A stretch of DNA of 64,000 nt from NCBI GenBank assembly GCA_023374045.1, contig CM041782.1, positions 252,549,810 through 252,613,809 on the forward strand, given 5' to 3'. This DNA comes from Limonium bicolor (taxonomy: Eukaryota; Streptophyta; Magnoliopsida; Caryophyllales; Plumbaginaceae). The notes under the pieces are model-generated. The model was not told the origin of the DNA. It did not search any database and saw nothing but the letters and a program-made list of their open reading frames with translations. Below are positions 12,869 through 24,260 of this stretch, piece after piece. Every line of letters starts with the position of its first letter. The first letter of the stretch is position 1. Both the position numbers and the translations under genes were made by a program.

Positions 12869-12876
12869 TATATAAG
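12869..12876 (+). promoter_or_regulatory. TATA box in Tat-like LTR
   Basis: TATATAAG, followed about 70-90 bp downstream by a CT-rich stretch typical of plant 5' leaders. Confidence 0.55.
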
Positions 12877-13417
12877 GGGATAGGTCTTTGGATAAAAGGG
12901 GGACCTCATATGCTAAAGAACCCTAGAGAGTCAGAAAACACAGCCTCCTCTCTCTCTCTCACGTTTTCCCCCGAAGTCACCATCTAAACACGTCTTCCAA
13001 TCCCCAAAGCACCAAAATCATCAAAACCCCACAAAAACACCAAAACGTGAAGAACAGCAAGAACAACTAACAACAGAAGCTGGTTCGAAAGCCATTCAGG
13101 TCTGCCATCAACGGAGCACTCGACGAATCCGGTGTGAAGAACGTGGAAGAAGCAAAGAACAGTCAAGAACAAGTAGACACTCCACTTCCCTAATTCTCTA
13201 CGGTATTATCTGTCTTGCCTCAAAATTTGGGCTCAAACTAACCCTTCTACGCTTCTGTATTGCTGTTTGTTTAAGCTTCTGTCCAATAACTTGTTTACTA
13301 AGTTTCGTGCTTAATTCGAATTCTAATTGAAAACTTTCAATCACTAACGTCTTGTACATCTTACAGGCTACACACCCATAAAATTTGAGCCAAAAACACC
13401 TTCGGGAACAGCCTTAA

Positions 13418-13510
13418 CGCCGCCGTCCGAGGGCGGTCCGCACCCACGGACGTCATGTCCGGGGTCCCGGACTCCCTGTCCGTAAGCCCGGACGCCCACG
13501 GACGGCGGCG
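13418..13510 (+). repeat. Long GC-rich inverted repeat
   Basis: CGCCGCCGTCCG (13418-13429) is the exact reverse complement of CGGACGGCGGCG (13499-13510). Several smaller GGTCCG/CGGACC inversions lie between them, and more follow to about 13680. It is embedded in an AT-rich LTR, like the palindromes in the other LTR families but unrelated in sequence. Confidence 0.75.
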
Positions 13511-13952
13511 GGATTTTTAAATTTTAAAAATTTAGGTTTTCTAATAATGTCCGGCCCACGGACAGCCTGTCCGTGGCCCCGGACTTTACAATTTTCTGTT
13601 TTCTGTTTAATTCGACTTTTATTTTCATATAGGTTAACTGGGGTCCGTGGTCTCGGACATTAGGTCCGTGGCTACGGAAGGAAACAAAATTTGACCTAAT
13701 TCTGCCTCCGAAACCCTAGTTTAGGTAATTTTAATTTCCACTTTAATTTTCTGTCAAAAAATGCTAAAAAACACAAAAAAACAGAAGCTCGCGCATTTAG
13801 GTTAAAACGACTCGTAATAAGCCGTAAATAAACCAAGTAGAGGAAAAACGACCTAGGAAGGGTAATGAAAGTAATTGAACCCTAAATAAGTTGAATATCA
13901 AGCCCCCGAACCCGAACTCTCCTTTCCTAATTTGATCTAGGTTAAAATTAGG

Positions 13953-13961
13953 TGGCGACTC
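13953..13961 (+). promoter_or_regulatory. Primer binding site, tRNA-Arg type
   Basis: TGGCGACTC, the form used by Ogre/Tat elements, directly after the LTR. The sequence after it to about 14090 is probably the start of that element's internal region and holds no gene that I can see. Confidence 0.6.
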
Positions 13962-15699
13962 ATAATAGGTTCCAGTGAGCTAGCTTAGGTTTTAATAATT
14001 ATTGTTTTTGTGACATAGTTATTAATCTTAGGTTATAAGTGGACCTAAAACCCGACTAGATCCCAATCAACTTAATCCACATAGGATAGGGTTTAAAATC
14101 GAGGCTCACAATACCACAAGGCGGTATAGTGATATCATATCATAAACATTAGCTGGATGTAACGGCGTAACCAACAACACCCAGGAGCTATCCTTGAAGG
14201 TTGTCTGAGTTAACAACAGTTGAGCAAAGCGTCATGATAAGAGCACGGTAGCTAGAACGAACACTCGGTTAGGACACTGAAGGGATTTCACTTAACAGGA
14301 AATACCCTAAACTACAAGAAGGCACTAATTTACACCAGATTGCCTTAAAAGGGTCTCCTATGAACGGAAGTGTGATGTCACGACTTACCACGGAGCCCAG
14401 CAATACCTCCAACCTATGGGGTATACATGGAGTGGAAACATGTATAAGCAGCTTGCAAAGAGCATAGCTTGCAGCAATAAGGCTCAGAAGCCGTAAACCA
14501 AATACGTTATATAAACTTAAACGGTTGCAAAACCTGCACCATTTGTTAACAAGACTTGCAAGAGGTATGGCCTCATACGACAAGAAATCAACAACTGGAC
14601 CATCAATTCAAACCCAGCATCCTGGGTGGCTTGGAGTGATGGCCAACTCAGTGTCACTGTCACTAGAGCATCAGTCTAGTATACAGTTGACAAGCCGTTA
14701 ATTACCTTCATGCCTTCTGTAGCAATGGTACGCAGAGGCATAAGAATCGCGATAATGCCAATATTGGCCTAGTCCCCACTTGGACACTACGAGAAACCCA
14801 AAGGAAGGTACCCCTCGTTAGCCAAAGACCACCAATGTGGTGAAGATGTGAACCCTTAGAAAGGCTTCCATCTATTCTAACAGTAAAGCCTACGCTTGTA
14901 GATATTGCCAAGAGGCGATGCAATAAGGAAATGAGATTTCCAAACCATCACGACTTAAGGAGCAAGCATACTCCGTATGCACCCAAGCATGTGGTGAACC
15001 GTTGTATAAACACCAACATGATAAACCTCGTCATGAGACCTATGAGTGGAGACAACCCCTCAACAAGAACCTTCACTTGTTAGTGATAGAATACCCTCCA
15101 ATTGGAGAACGGGACCAGAAAACCCTCGAAGTTTCTTGGGATGTCCCGGTGATGTACCTACAAGTAGAACTACACAGCTAGAGCCTATAACCAATGCTCA
15201 GCACTATGGAGACAGTAATTGTCAAAAACAACCAATGTGTGTGCACACTACACACCATGAATGAACAACGCTCAAGAGAGCTTGTAACCCGATAAACCAC
15301 TTCATCTTTGGTCAACCAAGTTATTTGGAAAACTATAGCATGAATGAGGAAGTAATGTGAGGTAAGCTAACCTGCACATGAAACCTAAATTCAAATAAAA
15401 CATCCCCGCAATGGGAAGATAATAGTATTGCGGTATACAACAACAACCGTCATACACATGAACTAGGAACCTCCTAGTGTATGTACACCATAAGGAAATG
15501 GTGCCAATGATAATGGCAATAAGTAAAGAGGAACTACCACAGTAATAGAAACAGTAAAAACAATGTTGTACAATGAGTAAGAATACGGCGCGCAACAGGC
15601 GACCGCTATGAGGAAGTAACAGATAATAACACGGAGTATAAGTATGAAATGACAGGAAGAAATATTCCTTCCTATCACATAAGTGACTTACTATCAAGC

Positions 15700-15748
15700 G
15701 TTTACGCCTCTGCACTCTGTATGACTGAGTGTTTTGGTATTGCACTTG
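15700..15748 (+). other. 49-nt conserved block in LARD internal region (G copy)
   Basis: Exact match to the reverse complement of 9148-9196 and 33899-33947. The flanks match only loosely. Confidence 0.65.
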
Positions 15749-16595
15749 TACAGCTAATGACCTTGTGAGATAGCAAGGGATATAGGAAATATAAATGGTA
15801 GTAACCCTTCTTTTCACCAACGAACGTGGCACAAGCCAGTTAAGCAAGCTCAGCAACAAACCGTGCGGCCTAAGACCAAAGAAGCACGAAGGGTGTGAAA
15901 TACACTAACACTCACAAGATGTGAATTCCAGTGGAATAAAGAGTGAAAAGAGACTTAAGAAAGCCACAAGGACCGACGCATAGAAAATGCAAGGTCATAC
16001 AAGTAAAGGACACTTGTACTGAACCAGAAGAACTGGTATAATTCAGAAGCTATTGAGAACAGAGGAAGCACTACAACTGAATAGTGACTTAACCTCGCCG
16101 ACAACAAGTCGGAGGAACTCAATGAATAATCGTGGAAGCATAAATAGCATGTGCAGCAGATTACCAGAGAGCTGGTTGTAAATCTTAAACTCATTGAGTT
16201 CAAACACGGTAAAAGAATACCGCATTTGTTTAGTAAACCTTATTCCCATAATAGACGGATAAAAGGTGATGTATGGCACATTAAGGATAACAAGAAGGGT
16301 GAATAACCCGAGTTATCAGGGTCGCGCAACAGAAGCTAGTGGGCCCTAGCTAGGAGATAATATACCTAGTAAGCATAGTAGAATGGCTATTAATGCCTTG
16401 AAGCCTAATAGGCTGGAACCGAATTAATTATGAGTTAAATAAACTCATATAGGAATCCTTGGTCCAAAGACTAAACCATTGGTATGGTTAAGAACCTTTG
16501 ACCAGAGCATATTGTATAGTATACCATAGTGAAGCTAAACGCTTCAGATTGCCCAAATTGAGTAAACTAATGTTCAATAATAATAACATATGGTA

Positions 16596-16633
16596 GATTA
16601 CGTGGGCGTAATCCCTTTTAAGGGGGGTAGAGC
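16596..16633 (+). promoter_or_regulatory. Hairpin plus internal polypurine-like tract of G
   Basis: GATTAC (16596-16601) and GTAATC (16608-16613) can pair around GTGGGC. TTTTAAGGGGGGTAGAGCG follows directly. The true tract is 1.2 kb further on. Confidence 0.6.
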
Positions 16634-17808
16634 GAAAATCGCACAATGTGAATTTTATGAATAAAACACATACACTATAATGTGCGTAGCACAAATGAGA
16701 ATTGATTGGATGATTGGTACTATGTTAAATAAACATAAGTATCCATTCATACTGAAATTATGCTAATTAGGAACGAGAGATGCAAATACCTTAGGGCGAA
16801 TATACCCATCTTGTAACCAGTGTAAGAGTATTGGTAAAGAAAAGTAACGAGTAGTGGACGGAGCTCCACAAGTATTGTAGCCCTTGAAGAAGTAGTACGA
16901 AATGAATGAGAGTAGTGTATACCTAGGTAAGTTATTGGAAGTAAATTCAGGACAACTAAATTCTACAAGTACGGTAATCCCTAATTAGAATATTTGAAAC
17001 GATGGAGAGTAATGGATGGAAGTAGTGAAGGTTGATGAAATGAGCACTTAGGTATTGAATTTCGAAGAAAAAGAATTTGGAAGTAGAATGAGGATGATTG
17101 ATGGATTGATTCCATCCTTTGGAGATGTATGAATTCGTATCACGACTAGAAAGAGTAAAAAGATAGAAAATGAAAACAACTAATTAATTGCTTGTTTAAA
17201 ACTGATGTGGGAAGTCGAACTTGATCCTGATCAGATCAAGGGAAACCGAACACAAATTGGAGTGGAAAGATAGTTCAACACTGGTGCTGATCACATCAGG
17301 GTCGAACGATTCTTGAAGCTCCCCTTTAGTGGTCACAAGAATCACGCTTAGGATAGAAGTAATGAATATAAATTGGAATTTGGAGTTGTATGCTTTAGAA
17401 GGATTTTCATTAGCTGTTGGGAAGGATTTTCCTTAGACTAAGAATAAGAATTTGCGAGAAGCTTGTACAGGAGAAGATAGTAGTATAGCATATTGTATGA
17501 TTCCAAGGGCAGCGGGACATAGAGGAGTCCTGTGTCGAGTTGACCTAAGTGCCTACGGGACTGTATGTGTATTGCATTGCTTTGGGGATAGCTTTGCACA
17601 GTATGTATGTATGAACCCTGTAGAGTAAAACCGGATGGTTGGATGTGATTCGGATTGGGGTAATTATGGTACGTTGGTATGGTATGGAATGTAGAAACCA
17701 TAAGTAAGGAATTTAGGAATTGTAAGGAGGAGGAATGAATGGCTTTGGTATTAGGCAAGCATAAATAAGTAAGTATAGTAATTCAATAACTTTGAGGACA
17801 AAGTTCTT

Positions 17809-17821
17809 AAGGGGGGTAGAT
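17809..17821 (+). promoter_or_regulatory. Polypurine tract of G
   Basis: AAGGGGGGTAGAT directly before the LTR start TGAAATACCCC. Confidence 0.85.
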
Positions 17822-19985
17822 TGAAATACCCCGACCTTAAATGTAGTGATTAAAAGTATCCTAATAGGTATTTAAGGGCTTAATGGTGCCTAAGTAATAT
17901 TGGTAAGGAAAAATAAATCCAAAAGAAATAGAGAAACGCCTAAAAAGCGAAAAACGCTAAATGAGCGTTAAATGACCATAGGAGGTATGAGACCTCGGTT
18001 AGCATATTATATGGATTCTAAAGGCTTAACAGGGCCTAAATAATATATGGGAACAACTCCCGAAGAAAACAGATCCAAATAATGCATTAAAACGCTGATA
18101 GAGCTTTAACACACGTTTTTCGAGGAAACCCGAAAACGTAATTTTAAGTGGTCAAACGAACCCATAAAATTATAAGTCATTAAATAAATATTATTAAGCA
18201 TTTATGGGAGCTTCATAACCAATAAAAATAAAGAAACTAGAAAATCTCGGAAAACGGGCCGGTTAGTGAATAGTACCGAGACCGGGTAAAATAACGAGCG
18301 CTTTCTGTAAAAGACGAAAAACTCCAGCTAGTATACCATATGGTGGCCGGTTTTTACTAGTTAAATAACCCCTCACACACACATGTAACTAGTTAACAAA
18401 TAAAGGGAACCAAAAAGCAAAGTAATAAAGTAAAAAGCAACCCCCACCCTCTCACCTCACTCTCTCTCTCTTCTCTTTTCTCTTTCTTCCTCTTCCATCG
18501 ATTTCTCCCTCCTCTTTCCTCTGGTATGGGCGATTTTTGGAGCTCCAAGAGAAGCTTCAATGGCTTCTCATCTTTCCATCCATGCTCCACCCTCATTTGA
18601 ACTCCAAAGGTAAAAATAACTACATATTTGAACTCCCTCATCCTCCTCTACACTTCTCTCTTTTCAAAATCCAAAAATGAGGAAGTTCATCTCCATGGGT
18701 TTTCCCCATTCAAAGAGAAAATAACATCAATGGGTAGCTTGGAGTCTCTCTCTCCATTAAGGTAAAAATCTACATGAAAAACTCATGTTTTCTCCATCCT
18801 TCTTTACAACTGATTTCTACCCCTTGTAATGCCTTGTTTTCTCTCTCTCTTTTGAGCATCAATTCAAACTTGCAATGGTGGTGGATTCACCTTCTTGAAC
18901 CAAGGGCTAAAACCCCTTCTAAAACACCCCAAAGGTAAACCCTAGAATTTGTGCTTTAAACATCTCAATGAATTAGTATAAATCTAAGGGTTAGTATTTT
19001 ATTATACTTGTTTTGTGTGCTTTGGGTGATGGGAATGGAGTTTGGCAACTCCATTCCCCATATAGTCGATTTGTGCAAGAAAGAGAGAAGGAGAAGAATT
19101 GGAAAAGAAAGAAGGAAATAAGAGCTTAAGGTAAGAGCTCTTTCTTAATGCTATATTTTAATGCATTAGAGTAATGGGAATGTGTAAACTAATTTAAAGA
19201 ACCCAAATCTTGTATTAGTATTGTAGGTTGGAAGTTTGAGTATTTGTGAGCTAGCATTTGAATTGTAGGCCTTAGAGCCAAGTAAATTGTGTATGAGTAT
19301 TAGTATTGTTGTTTGATGGAGTATTGATGTAGTGAGGTGGATTTGTATTGCCTTGAGTGCTGGTAGGACCCTTGTATGGGTATGGCTAGAATAGGAATGA
19401 ATTTGGTGAGAAAGTATGTGTGTGGATAAGTGAGAATTGTAGGTGAACTATGGTAAAATTTTGGTAGGAAATATGTATTTAAGAATGACTTGGTGAATGG
19501 AGAACCAAGGTATGTATTGGGATGAGTAAGGAGATTTAGTAACCATGGAATGGTAGTGTGGTATGAGGATATAAGGATGTAAGAATCTGTAGCAAAGAGG
19601 CATCAAAATGCATTGTGCAACTAGGAAGAATTAGTGTGCAAGATTTGGTAAGAAGAGAGTTGGACTTGGGTATAGGTAGTGTAATGACTTGGAAATGTAT
19701 TTGGGATGCTAGAAGTGACATTAGTAGAGGATGTTAAGAATGGTAGAAGATGGTTTAAAAATCTATAGCATAAGTAAAACAAAAACTATTACATTTGTGG
19801 GAAAAGAAGTGAGGAAATTGTGTAATTTGATTGATGGATTTAGTAATGGGATTGGTGGATGGATTGAGGTATATTAGGAAGCCTAAATGGCACTAAAACA
19901 TGTGGGATTCCATGTAGGAAGATTGAGGAAGTAATGGGTAAGAAGAGGGGCTGAAAACAGAAATAAAAATGCAAATACTGGACCG

Positions 19986-20307
19986 GACCGACCTTGGGAC
20001 CGGACTTGCAAGGTCGGTCGAGCCCAGATCTACAAAGAGCGGAAACCTTCTGGAATGGACCGACCTTGGGACCAGACATGCAAGGTCGGTCGGCCAGAAG
20101 AATTTCCCGTCATGTAACTTACTGGAATGGACCGACCTTGCGACCGGACTTGCAAGGTCGGTCGGGCCAAAAATTTTCCGTTGTGTAACTTACTGGAATG
20201 GACCGACCTTGGGACCGGACTTGCCAGGTCGGTCGGCCCTGAAATTTTCCCAGCGTATTGTCCTACTAACTTCGACCGACCTTGGGACCGGACTTGTAAG
20301 GTCGGTC
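19986..20307 (+). repeat. Five-unit palindrome array in G LTR
   Basis: Five 34-nt palindromes start at 19986, 20058, 20130, 20201 and 20274, a period of 71-73 bp. The arms are GACCGACCTTG and CAAGGTCGGTC (11 bp, exact or with one change) around a 12-nt loop with GGACCGGA. Most spacers end in ACTGGAATG. Open frames of 60-140 codons through the array are by-products of the repeat. Confidence 0.92.
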
Positions 20308-21590
20308 GAGTCATACAAAAAAAATGTTTTATTATATGATTATAGTAATCATAGATATGTATATATGCCTATACACATATAAGCATATGTAAGTTGTAAT
20401 ACACCATTAATGAAGTAGTAATGGTAAGAAAATGAGTAGACGAGTAAGGAAACAAATTAAGGGAATTGTAAGTATAAGAACATTAAGTGAAACCGAACCA
20501 ACCGGACAACGGGGTAAGTATGGGAGTAGCAATTATGTATGTAATGTAATGCGTAGTATTGATTGAACCGTTTGGCATGTAGCCGGAGGTTCAAGAATAG
20601 GACTCGAGGAACAAATAAGGACTAAGGAACAAGAAGGCACCGGTAAAGTAAATTGCAGAGGAAGGTATGATTTCTTCATGCCCTGTATCCTAATCTGGTT
20701 ACCCCGATTTGTGTGCTTATTTGATCACCTAATAAGATAAATGCATGAATCGGACTATATTGCACTTACTTGTGCTTGTTTACATTGTTCTTGATATTTG
20801 TCTTGAACAAAAGTTTGTATAATTCATGAAATATATGAATGATGATGAACTGTATTCGAGTCTTGTATTGTACTTAAGTATTGTATTGTATTTCGTATGA
20901 ATGTGTATTGAGCAATGTATTTGTGTATGTGGCCTGGATGTTGACTTCTACTAATTCCTAACTACCTAACTCCTAACTTAAGTGAGTAAATTGGAATGAG
21001 TAGAAGTCCGATATAGCTTCGGCCACGTGTGAGGATGAGGAGACACAAGAGGTTGGATCCGATTCCTGACTCTTAAACTGGTCCGCGGCCCAAACCCCTT
21101 AAATGGGTAGCATCCCGGATTGGTAAGTCAAGTAAATCCCGGTGGTGGGACGGAGTAGTCCCCGGGCGGAGGTCCCGACGACTTAAGATGAGTAAGAGTA
21201 AGTAAGTAAGTATGGATCAGTAAGTATGTATGAGTATGAGTATGTATGTGTAAGTACTATGGAACGAGTAAACGAGTAATCTCCACCCGATTAACCCGGG
21301 TGGACCAACATGAGCTAACAAGGATATGTATTGTGTATGTATTGCGTATGTATTGTATATGTATTGTGTAATGCGGATCCCGGAAAGGTAAGAATGTATC
21401 TGATTGCCTGTATGGGTTACCATGTATGTATTGAAGAGTGTGTAATGACGTGTATGTATTCCTTGCGTAATGTATTGTGATAGTATGTATAAGAGCATGT
21501 ATGCATGTATGTTGAATGAAATCAATCGCATGTATTCGACCAAGTGGTCGGCGTACCCTCACTAGTACACGGGGTATGCGGTTATCATGC

Positions 21591-21616
21591 TCAGCGAAAG
21601 CTGACCCCCTTGGGGG
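21591..21616 (+). other. Tandem hairpins in G LTR (GAAA loop, then CTTG loop)
   Basis: TCAGC and GCTGA pair around GAAA (21591-21604), a GNRA-type loop. Next, CCCC and GGGG pair around CTTG (21605-21616). This is the same position and architecture as in the F, E1 and H LTRs. Confidence 0.6.
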
Positions 21617-21987
21617 AACGTTTTTAGTGTGCAGGTACCCGAAGAGGATACGGTCAAGGCACGAGACCGGTGACTACATTAGGATAGTTAGTAGTAGAAT
21701 GTAGAGGTGTACTAAGTAGCGCACCCCCCTACACCTAGGGAGCAAGTAGTTTGTGAGGAATGGGTAGTAGTTAGACTCTTAATGAGCATGTATGGAATTG
21801 AAAGAGGTATTCTACTTGTATAAGGATCTTAGTAAACTCGGTATATTAACATGTATTGAACTTATGGAGTATTGTATTGAATGGGAAGTTGTAATACCTA
21901 ATTGGTAATTGTAGTGAAGCTTGTATTGTGTAGCACTCGGATATTCCGGTCCATCAGACCGATGGTATATGTAGAAGTAGTAGCCTT

Positions 21988-22009
21988 GTTAGTCACGTGG
22001 GTGACTAAC
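21988..22009 (+). other. Terminal hairpin with CACGTG in G LTR
   Basis: GTTAGTCAC and GTGACTAAC form exact 9-bp arms around GTGG, about 100 bp before the LTR end. A short GGTCCATCAGACC motif lies about 35 bp upstream. Both are conserved in the F, E1 and H LTRs. Confidence 0.6.
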
Positions 22010-22111
22010 GGCATTGTATCACCCACTGTATGTAAGCAAGTATCCGCTGCGTGACTCGGAAGCACGAGGGGATTGGACGGTAATGATTGTATTAATGGTA
22101 GGGGTGTTACA

Positions 22112-23813
22112 TGTGTCCATTGAGGGACCTTTAGTACTAAATTATAAGCATGCAAGTGAAGGATATACAATACTATAAAAGGATAAGAAAGGCAAACTAA
22201 ACCTAAGGTTATCAGAGTCGCGCAGCGGAAGCTAGCAGACCGGTACCTTAAAAGTTTCATATATCTAATGAATGGGAAAGGAAAGATGAACCACACATCT
22301 CGAGTTGGATAAATATATGGCTTACCAACTGAATACTTTAGAACCATTGAGGTTAAACCCAACACATTAGAGAGATTGGTAGGCCATTAACACGGTTAAG
22401 ACCCTATGATCGGATCATAATGTGAGATAAATGACATGAAAGCTGGAATGCTTAGTGATAATTAGCCATCTTGAACCTATGTTCAAGGATGATATAATGT
22501 TGATTACGTGGGCGTAATCCATTTTTAAGGGGGGTAGAGCGAAAAACCGCTTAGCGTATGTTTATGTACTAAGTATGTAAACTACGGTGTGCATAGCACA
22601 AAAGAATTTGAGAATTTGTTTTACATATACATATGTATATATTCTGAGATTAATTATGGTTATTGCGCATAGAAGTTGCGAATACCATACGTATTAAGTA
22701 CCCACCTTGTTAACAACGGTGTGAGTACAAGTTAAGAGAATTAGAGAAGAGAATTAAAGAGACTTAAGGAATATACGAGATATGAGTCGGAATGAAACTA
22801 CATGTGAGATAAGAATAAGATAACACTATGAGATATTATTCAAGATGAGTACGAGGTAGGAAATAGTAATGCTATGAGGTAAGAACTGGTATGAAACGAA
22901 TATAGAACTTAGTAGGAATTAAATTCCTGAGGTAAGTACTAAGAGGCGAACTGGGAATGATTGATGGACTGAGTCCACACCTTGGAGATGTACTGATTAC
23001 AACTAGAAAGACAAAAAGATAGAAAATTGGAAATGAGTGAATCATTTGATGTTTGAAAATGACGTGGGAGGTGGAACTTGATTTTCTAGGGATCAAGGGA
23101 AACCAAACACAAATTGGGGTGGAAGGATAGTTCAACACTGATGCTGATCACATCAGGGTCGGATGATTCCTGAAACTCCCTACAAGTGGTCACAATTAAA
23201 TCACACTAAGGATAGAGGTATTAGGATAAAATGAAATTGGAGTTGATTGTATTTTAAGTTAGAGGAATTATCCCTAACTTGACCTCCTAAAAAGGACTAC
23301 CTTTTTACTGAGTCTCCCATGAAGTCTAGGATGCATGTGCCTTTGTATTCGGACCGGTGACATGGGGAGAACAGAGTAGATTTGTATTCTTGCTCATGAA
23401 TTCGAGGACAAATGTGCCTTTGTCTTCGGACCGGTGACATGAGAGAGTACGACAAAAGTTATATGACTGTTTTAATCTTCCAAAGGACCGTGGACCAGAG
23501 AGCTTAAGTGTCCAATAGTCGGTACCTGCGGGTGATATATTGCATTACTCGCCCATGAAGCCGAGGACCTATGAGCCTTCGTCTTCTGACCGGTGACATG
23601 GGGAGGATGTAACAAAGGGAATTTGAGTGTTATACATGCTTAAGCTTGTTGTGTGATGTTTGAGTATAAGTATATGACAGACCTAATGAGTCAATAAGTT
23701 CAAGTACATAGAAGAATGATCTATATGATCTATGGAATGAGATAAACCGTGTAATCTAATAAAAGAAGATGCATGGGAACTTTGGGGGCAAAGTTCATTT
23801 AAGGGCGGTAGAT
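22112..23813 (+). mobile_element. 3' end of internal region of element F
   Basis: About 1.7 kb that aligns with the last third of the E1 and G internal regions, including the hairpin plus second polypurine tract (22502-22542) and the CTGATCACATCAGGGT region (about 23142). It ends in a polypurine tract with one interruption (AAGGGCGGTAGAT, 23801-23813). Around 23330-23600 there are three diverged repeats with GGACCGGTGACATG. No coding sequence was found. Confidence 0.75.
22502..22542 (+). promoter_or_regulatory. Hairpin plus internal polypurine-like tract of F
   Basis: GATTAC (22502-22507) and GTAATC (22514-22519), followed by TTTTTAAGGGGGGTAGAGCG. Confidence 0.6.
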
Positions 23814-24252
23814 TGAAATACCCCAAACCTAAGTATGTTCATTAAACATCAATTTATGATGTAATAAGGTTAAAACATGCCTTAGAAAGATTGGTAGACA
23901 ATCTAAACCAAAGAAAAATACAAGGAAACGCCATAAGAGCAATTTAAGCAAAAACATGCTCTAAGCTTGGAGTAACTTTGATTATCACCCAAATATCATT
24001 ATAAGACCTTATTAACATGGTAATGGACATTTTAAATCATATTACCAAAGAAAACCATGCTCAAAAACAAGCTTAAACACAAATTGTGCTTTAAGGACCC
24101 TTAAAGCACATTTTTGAAAAATTGTCTTAGAAATGGGTTTTGAGTGGAAAATGCCCATGATTACACCTTAATCAACATTTGTACTAATTAGTATCACATT
24201 ATGACGTCTAAATCAATGAGAAACCAAAAATTTCACAAATTTGTGCACTAAT

Positions 24253-24260
24253 TATAAATA
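24253..24260 (+). promoter_or_regulatory. TATA box in F LTR
   Basis: TATAAATA followed by GTACCC. Related motifs (TTATGAATAGT, GTGAATAGTAAC) lie at the same place in the F2, E1 and I LTRs, about 440-620 bp from the LTR start. That would leave more than 3 kb of LTR within the transcript. Confidence 0.5.

Larger units (their letters stand above)
12357..13951 (+). mobile_element. LTR of a Tat/Ogre-like element
   Basis: It starts TGTTATACCCAAAATTTTGA after a polypurine tract and is followed by an Arg-type primer site (13953). It contains a TATA box (12869-12876), a CT-rich leader and GC-rich inverted repeats (13418-13680). The exact 3' end is uncertain because no clear CA end is seen just before the primer site. 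Having a polypurine tract on one side and a primer site on the other means that this is a middle LTR of a tandem arrangement, or a recombination product. Confidence 0.65.
14091..17821 (+). mobile_element. Internal region of non-autonomous element G (5' truncated)
   Basis: It aligns, diverged and in reverse orientation, with the E1 internal region. Shared landmarks are the 49-nt block (15700-15748), the hairpin plus second polypurine tract (16596-16633), the stretch around 17190-17340 with CTGATCACATCAGGGT, and the polypurine tract at 17809-17821. There is no gag or pol signature. A 185-residue open frame on the minus strand (15302-15859) has no recognisable family and is probably chance. The 5' boundary is approximate; the primer site and 5' LTR are missing. 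Confidence 0.75.
17822..22111 (+). mobile_element. 3' LTR of element G
   Basis: 4290 bp, TGAAATACCCCG at the start and GGTAGGGGTGTTACA at the end. It is closer to the H LTR than to the F and E1 LTRs (for example around CCCGAAGAAAAC and CGTTTTTCGAGG). It contains a leader with several AG/GTAA motifs (about 18610, 18761, 18932, 19128), a palindrome array (19986-20307), tandem hairpins (21591-21616) and a terminal hairpin (21988-22009). It is followed by internal sequence of F, so G sits inside F. The 5' LTR is not in the window, so no target duplication can be matched. Confidence 0.85.

Noticed and set aside
15302..15859. 185-codon minus-strand frame in element G
   Set aside because: Antisense to the element, not kept open in E1, and no domain signal.
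19986..20307. Palindromic repeats with unique spacers, resembling a CRISPR array
   Set aside because: Spacers are related to each other, the array lies in a plant LTR, and no cas gene is present.
22112..22116. TGTGT as a target duplication of G
   Set aside because: The 5' LTR and left flank of G are missing, so it cannot be tested.
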